A stretch of DNA of 64,000 nucleotides from Macrotrachela quadricornifera (taxonomy: Eukaryota; Rotifera; Eurotatoria; Philodinida; Philodinidae). The stretch lies in contig JAJEKB010021193.1 in NCBI GenBank assembly GCA_022393335.1, forward strand, positions 306,869-370,868, read 5' to 3'. A program made the position numbers and the translations under genes. Below are positions 60,010-64,000 of this stretch, piece after piece. Under the pieces are notes generated by a model. The model made no database searches. It was not told where the DNA came from and was given only the letters and a program-made list of their open reading frames with translations. Position 1 is the stretch's first letter. Each line of letters opens with the position of its first letter.

Positions 60010-60241
60010 ACAGCTAGCTTTTCGGAAACGGATGGAACCGACTGGATTCCGACAATCGAATCCTATAAGATCCGTTCTTTAGAGTTCATCGGAATCCGAT
60101 AATTGGAATGCATCGGAAGTTATTGGAATCAATCAGGATCCGCTCGAATTCCGATAATCGGAATCCTATCGGATTCAATCATCAGGATTCATCGGATTGA
60201 AACAGATCCGACAGAATCCGATGGCTCACCTTCGACCTGGG
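60010..60241. repeat. right TCCGAT word island of the composite
   Basis: ATCCGATAATTGGAAT, AATTCCGATAATCGGAAT, TATCGGATTC, ATCGGATTGA and similar words fill 230 bp, ending in TTCGACCTGGG. Confidence 0.75.
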
Positions 60242-60465
60242 CAGCAATAAAATGTCCATTATTTTCGCCAAAATTAATAACAATTGTTTGACCTCCTAAT
60301 CTGCATTTGGCTTGATTTTCAGATGTACCAACAAGTTCGAAATTGTTCTTTTTCATAACATAGTTAAATGTTTGTTGAATACATTTGGTAATCGTATCGA
60401 AAAGTATTATTATGAAGTGTATTCCATAATTCTTTGTGTTCACAAGTTGGTGGAGGATTCGACAT
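60242..60465 (-). pseudogene. coding frame truncated at the composite element
   Basis: ATG at 60465 gives MSNPPPTCEHKELWNTLHNN, then after a one-base shift near 60400 QTFNYVMKKNNFELVGTSEN, CRLGGQTIVINFGENNGHF and IAA, ending at the element border. The frame is protein-like with no recognised family. It suggests the element landed in a gene. Confidence 0.45.
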
Positions 60466-60469
60466 TTTT

Positions 60470-62081
60470 TTAAATCTAAAACAAAGTAAATTTTTATAAA
60501 TAATATCATCTGAAGATGTTTGATCATATCCAAAAGATCATAATCTTTTGTTGAAAATAAACAAGAATACAAATATTAAATCAATAAAATATTAATTTGA
60601 TTTTTTTTTGGTATTCAAAAATATCTTTTTATACCTACAATATCATACAAATATTTCGACTTCAACCATCAACAATTCGATCTGTTATCTATAGAAATTA
60701 AGTTTTTTCTTTTTTTCTTAAATAGAAACTAAATAATTCACTCAATTTACACCCTCACCCCTTGAATAAGTTAAATGTTTTGATAAGAATATTATAATTA
60801 ACTAGCAAAAAAAAGTAAAAAGAGAGAGAATTATTTTAAATAAAATATAAAAAAAACATATTTTACTATATTATACGTGTATTAATCACTATTCAATTCG
60901 ATGTGTTGAATAGATTTTTTAAAATGGAACAGCATCATAATGATGAGCTGGAATATAAAATATCTAAACAAAAAAAATAATCTTTCATTAAATATTCATT
61001 TACATATTTTCATACAACACGAAACTAACTGAATCAATTTAAATAAATAAATAAAATCTTCTAACAGAAAATAATTCTTTTTTTTTTATTCAAACCTTAT
61101 AAAATATATGTTCTTTAAATTGCATGATATTGAAGATACTTATTCATATCATAGATGTATGAAAATTATCAAATGTATAGTATTCTTGTTATTTCTTTTT
61201 CCATCATTATACCATTACTAGAAGTAACAGTAAATAAGCAATAAACGGACGAATAAAAAATTATTGGAATTTTCTTTTCGTCCGAATAACAGTCGAATGC
61301 ACGAAGACTATACATATATTCTTCTCTTTCTTTTTTCTTTTTCTATTTTAATTTCTAGTTAAATACTTTCGGTTAATGCATATCTATTGCATGTGACACA
61401 TCTAATCTTATTCTTTTATACAAAAAGAAAATAAATAGATTTTTGTTTTCTTTCTTTTTTTTCTTTATGTTATAAAATAAATAAATTCATGCTAACAAAA
61501 CAATTTTATCTTTTTAGAGATTTATTCATATTTTTCAATAAGATTTTTTTCTAAGTGTGTCACAGTTTTATAAGAATTTGATGAACTCATTTCGATAGTA
61601 GAATTCATTTGATAAGAGAGAAAGAAAGATTATTTTGTGAATATCCTCTGAGGTGATTATACCCAATATGAAATATTATTCTATTCAACAACTCTATTTT
61701 AACAATGATATATAAACCAATTGATGAACTCTTAAATAAAAATTTGAATTATCTATTAAATATTAATCTTATTCATTCGATATGAGCAAGTCAAACTATT
61801 AAAATTATTTATAAAGAATGATTTATCAATAGTTTTATTCAATTGATTGAGCTATTCATCATTTACAAATCTTTTTTTTTTATTTTTGTCAATATTATTA
61901 ATAATTTATAAAAATAACTGAAAATAAATAAATAATAATAAGGTAAAATAATCTCAAATTAAATTATTGTTAACAAATCACTTCTTTATTTATAAATATA
62001 TTTATTATTCTAATCTCTTAACATTTGATTTCATAATTTAAATTTAAAATAAATTAAAAAAAAAACTTGTTTTTATTTTAG
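60470..62081. other. gene-free stretch
   Basis: Very AT-rich, many homopolymer and TA runs. Nothing recognised. Confidence 0.45.
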
Positions 62082-62130
62082 TGTGTTCAACGTCCAACAA
62101 CTCGATCTCGAAGTATAAGTGAACGTGGAG

Positions 62131-62165
<35 letters not shown>

Positions 62166-62648
62166 CATGTTCAATAATGACACATAAATGAAAAACATCA
62201 ATTGGTTATGAAGAAAACGAAAATGAAATAAAAAGAGCAAATACAGATTATATAAAAAAATTAGATGGTATCGTACAGTAATTTAATTTAAAATAAAAAG
62301 TAAATAAAAAAAAGTAAATTTAAAAATGAAAAATCAATATCTTAAATCAGATTCTAATCGTCATACAAATAATTCAACATATTCATCGGATAATCAAATA
62401 GTAAATAAAAATCAATTAGTATCAAGATTAAAAGTTATTGAATTTTTAAAAGATCAATCATATCCAACTGGTAAATTATTTATCTTATTTTTTTTTTTGT
62501 AAAATAAATAAATAAAATAAAAGAGTTTTCTTAAGATTCTGCAATAGCATCATTTCAAATAGAAAATCAAGATTTATTTCCAAAGAAACGTTTATTAAAT
62601 CAACGTATTCGAGAAATTCGTCAAAAAATGATGAGTCATTTAAATTAA
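62082..62648 (+). CDS. uncharacterised protein, C-terminal exons (possible frameshift upstream)
   Basis: The last two exons are solid: 62315-62470 (MKNQYLKSDSNRHTNN ... LVSRLKVIEFLKDQSYPT) and 62536-62648 (DSAIASFQIENQDLFPKKRL ... IREIRQKMMSHLN, stop). They are joined across a 65-bp intron in phase 1. A preceding exon ending at 62267 (GYEENENEIKRANTDYIKKLD) fits through a 47-bp intron. Further upstream, 62082 onward reads VQRPTTRSRSISERGG then an Asn run coded by an AAT repeat, but it hits a stop, so a frameshift or another intron lies near 62165. The C-terminal part is helical and basic and looks conserved, but I do not recognise the family. No membrane segment; probably intracellular. Confidence 0.55.
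62134..62166 (+). repeat. (AAT)n trinucleotide run in a coding frame
   Basis: About ten AAT units after GGAGTT, coding poly-Asn. Likely length-variable. Confidence 0.8.
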
Positions 62649-63179
62649 CAACAACAACGAGAAATAATTCGACAAAAATAATATTGAACATGACTTATCG
62701 TTGATTTTCTTTTTTTCTTTGTTTATTCGATGTTATACCATACGTATGTCATGGTAGTCTTAGCCTCTCATTGTTCACCCACCGGAATGACGTGTTCTCT
62801 TCGCCTCTTCTCTTTTTTCTAGTTCCTGCCTCTTTTTTTCTTTTCTTTTTTTAAATTGTTTTAATGATTTGATTCCAATATGATAATTTCCTGATGGATT
62901 TTTCTAACTTGATGGAATCTTACGAAAAATTTCATTGATTTGTTTTTCAATATTTGGTTTTGCCTTTAATTTTCTTTCTGATAAACCCTGAATTGATTCA
63001 TCATCTCGATTATTATTTGATATTACTTCAACAATTGTTGAAATATTCACGTCACTCCTACCTGTACTATCACATAAATCAATTATTTTTACATCACCTA
63101 TACTTGTTTTCTAAAAAGAAATTTATTCAAAAGAAATTTTTTTTTCAAAAAAAGATATTTGAAGACCATTTGCTAATGG
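62649..63179. other. gene-free stretch
   Basis: T-rich flank with only chance frames. Confidence 0.4.
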
Positions 63180-63189
63180 ATCAATTCTC

Positions 63190-63320
63190 AAGGGGGAAAA
63201 AGCGAATCCTGATAGATTTTATGGATCTTATGAGCCCTACGGATCCTTTCAGATCCTCTCAGATCCTGTGGAATTCCTTTGGATTCTTCTGGATTTTTTT
63301 GATCCTAATAGATCCCTAGA
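63190..63320. repeat. palindromic-word island (AGATCC/GGATC)
   Basis: AGATCC, GGATCC, GGATCTT, GGATTC and TGATCC recur about a dozen times in 130 bp. Termini not identified. Confidence 0.55.
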
Positions 63321-63775
63321 AATATATTTCAATATTCTTACAACTTAATTTATGACTTAAGTCTCACGCTGATCTTTCGTTATTGATTTCCAAAGTTTTA
63401 CTGAGCAGAATACAGCGACTTCGTAATAGTTTCTATTGTTCTATCTCTCAGTAAATGTATGTTTAAAATGACAATGTACAGCCTACTAATCAGTAGCATT
63501 CGATGACGAGGTTCCAAGAAACTTTACTATTATTGAATAGGCATCAGAAACAAGAAAAATTTAGATATCAACATATACTATATAGAATTGATATTTAATT
63601 TTGACGAAAAAAATGACAAATATATTAAGTAGTTAATAGGTATACCTATAATGTCCGTCGTTTTGACTCATCTAATCCTTGTATAATTTAAGGCTAATAG
63701 TGATCAGTGACATATTATGGTCTATTATCTGTCCAAAATTAAAATAGTCTCTGCTATTTTTTGAATAATTTGAGA

Positions 63776-64000
63776 ATGGAAGCGGCTAGCGAGCTGCGAT
63801 TTTCACCAATCGAAAGAAGCGATGCTGGGCCATCTTTTTCTCTGATATTGTATGAGACGACATCATTTTCAAATCAATTGTTTCCGCAAAACATTGGGAA
63901 ATATAGATGAAAACGGCTTACCATTTGGATGAAGTTTTGGTTTTGATATGTTATTTAGATAGAGGATTTCTGTGTGGAGTAATAATGGATTTCCAGAGAC
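63776..64000 (+). repeat. diverged arm of the 2355-3125 fold-back family, cut by window end
   Basis: AAGCGGCTAGCGAGCTGC, CCAATCGAAAGAAG, TTAGATAGAGGATTTCTG parallel AATGGCTAGCGACCTGC, CTAATCGAAGGAGG and TTAGATAGAGGGATGTC of the left arm at 2421-2610, in the same order. The axis would lie outside the window. Confidence 0.7.

Larger units (their letters stand above)
57014..60240. mobile_element. candidate 3.2-kb composite element with CCAGGTCGA inverted ends
   Basis: Left end CCAGGTCGAGAAATCCG and right end TTCGACCTGGG are inverted. The left island (57014-57290) and right island (60010-60235) are packed with TCCGAT/ATCGGA words. Between them lie the 68-bp array (57575-58555) and a small gene-like minus-strand frame (59186-59580). 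A second right half of the same layout (array, island, TTCGACCTGGG) is at 125-718, with a different private word. It interrupts or abuts a coding frame at 60242. Target duplication not clear. Confidence 0.5.

Noticed and set aside
1..64000. tRNA and rRNA genes
   Set aside because: No cloverleaf with the usual A/B boxes and no rRNA signature were seen on reading both strands; a covariance search was not possible.

Overview
The window looks like animal nuclear DNA, most likely from a bdelloid rotifer (Rotaria/Adineta-like). This is inferred from AT-rich sequence, very short introns (about 47-65 bp, GT...AG), FG-GAP, NHL and uromodulin-type (D8C) extracellular proteins, many decayed DNA transposons, and a short interstitial tract of the bdelloid-type telomere hexamer TGTGGG. 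No search could be run; all family names come from motifs read in the translations.

Genes are sparse. Left third: a Tc1-like transposase relic, a membrane-anchored FG-GAP gene with one apparent extra A in a homopolymer (3383-5155), a DEDDh 3'-5' exonuclease gene (6757-8730, minus), a piggyBac relic, and an intronless zinc deaminase (14701-15318, minus). Middle: two similarly built single-pass membrane genes assembled partly from tiny phase-1 exons, one ending in a D8C domain (19860-21922) and one with a Ser/Thr stalk (about 29672-31435). Then come a broken gene with an NC motif (33561-35179, minus) and an intronless, stop-riddled relic of the DNA-PKcs (PRKDC) helical region (37375-38610, minus), followed by further coding-like relic sequence. 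Right third: a GC-richer six-bladed NHL propeller (42042-42973, minus), a mariner relic, a ubiquitin-conjugating enzyme gene (52593-53272), the first exon of an M28 (ERMP1-like) peptidase next to a 400-N gap, and several short or broken genes.

Most of the rest is repeat structure. At least eleven near-perfect palindromes (0.2-1.4 kb) occur, some sharing a CTAACGAGGG-type end. There is also a dispersed family of about 1.2 kb and a second family with CTCTTTCTCGTAGA ends.

The most unusual signal is a class of islands or elements, each packed with its own private palindromic word (for example TCCGAT, GGTTAACCG, GGTNACC, CCGTAT, AGATCC), several with inverted termini. One candidate composite (57014-60240) has inverted CCAGGTCGA ends, word islands at both ends, a short gene-like reading frame and an array of about 14 units of 68 bp. 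Each unit has a core of nearly fixed length bounded by splice-site-like motifs. The right half of a second copy seems to lie at the start of the window (about 125-718). This composite is the best candidate for something undescribed.
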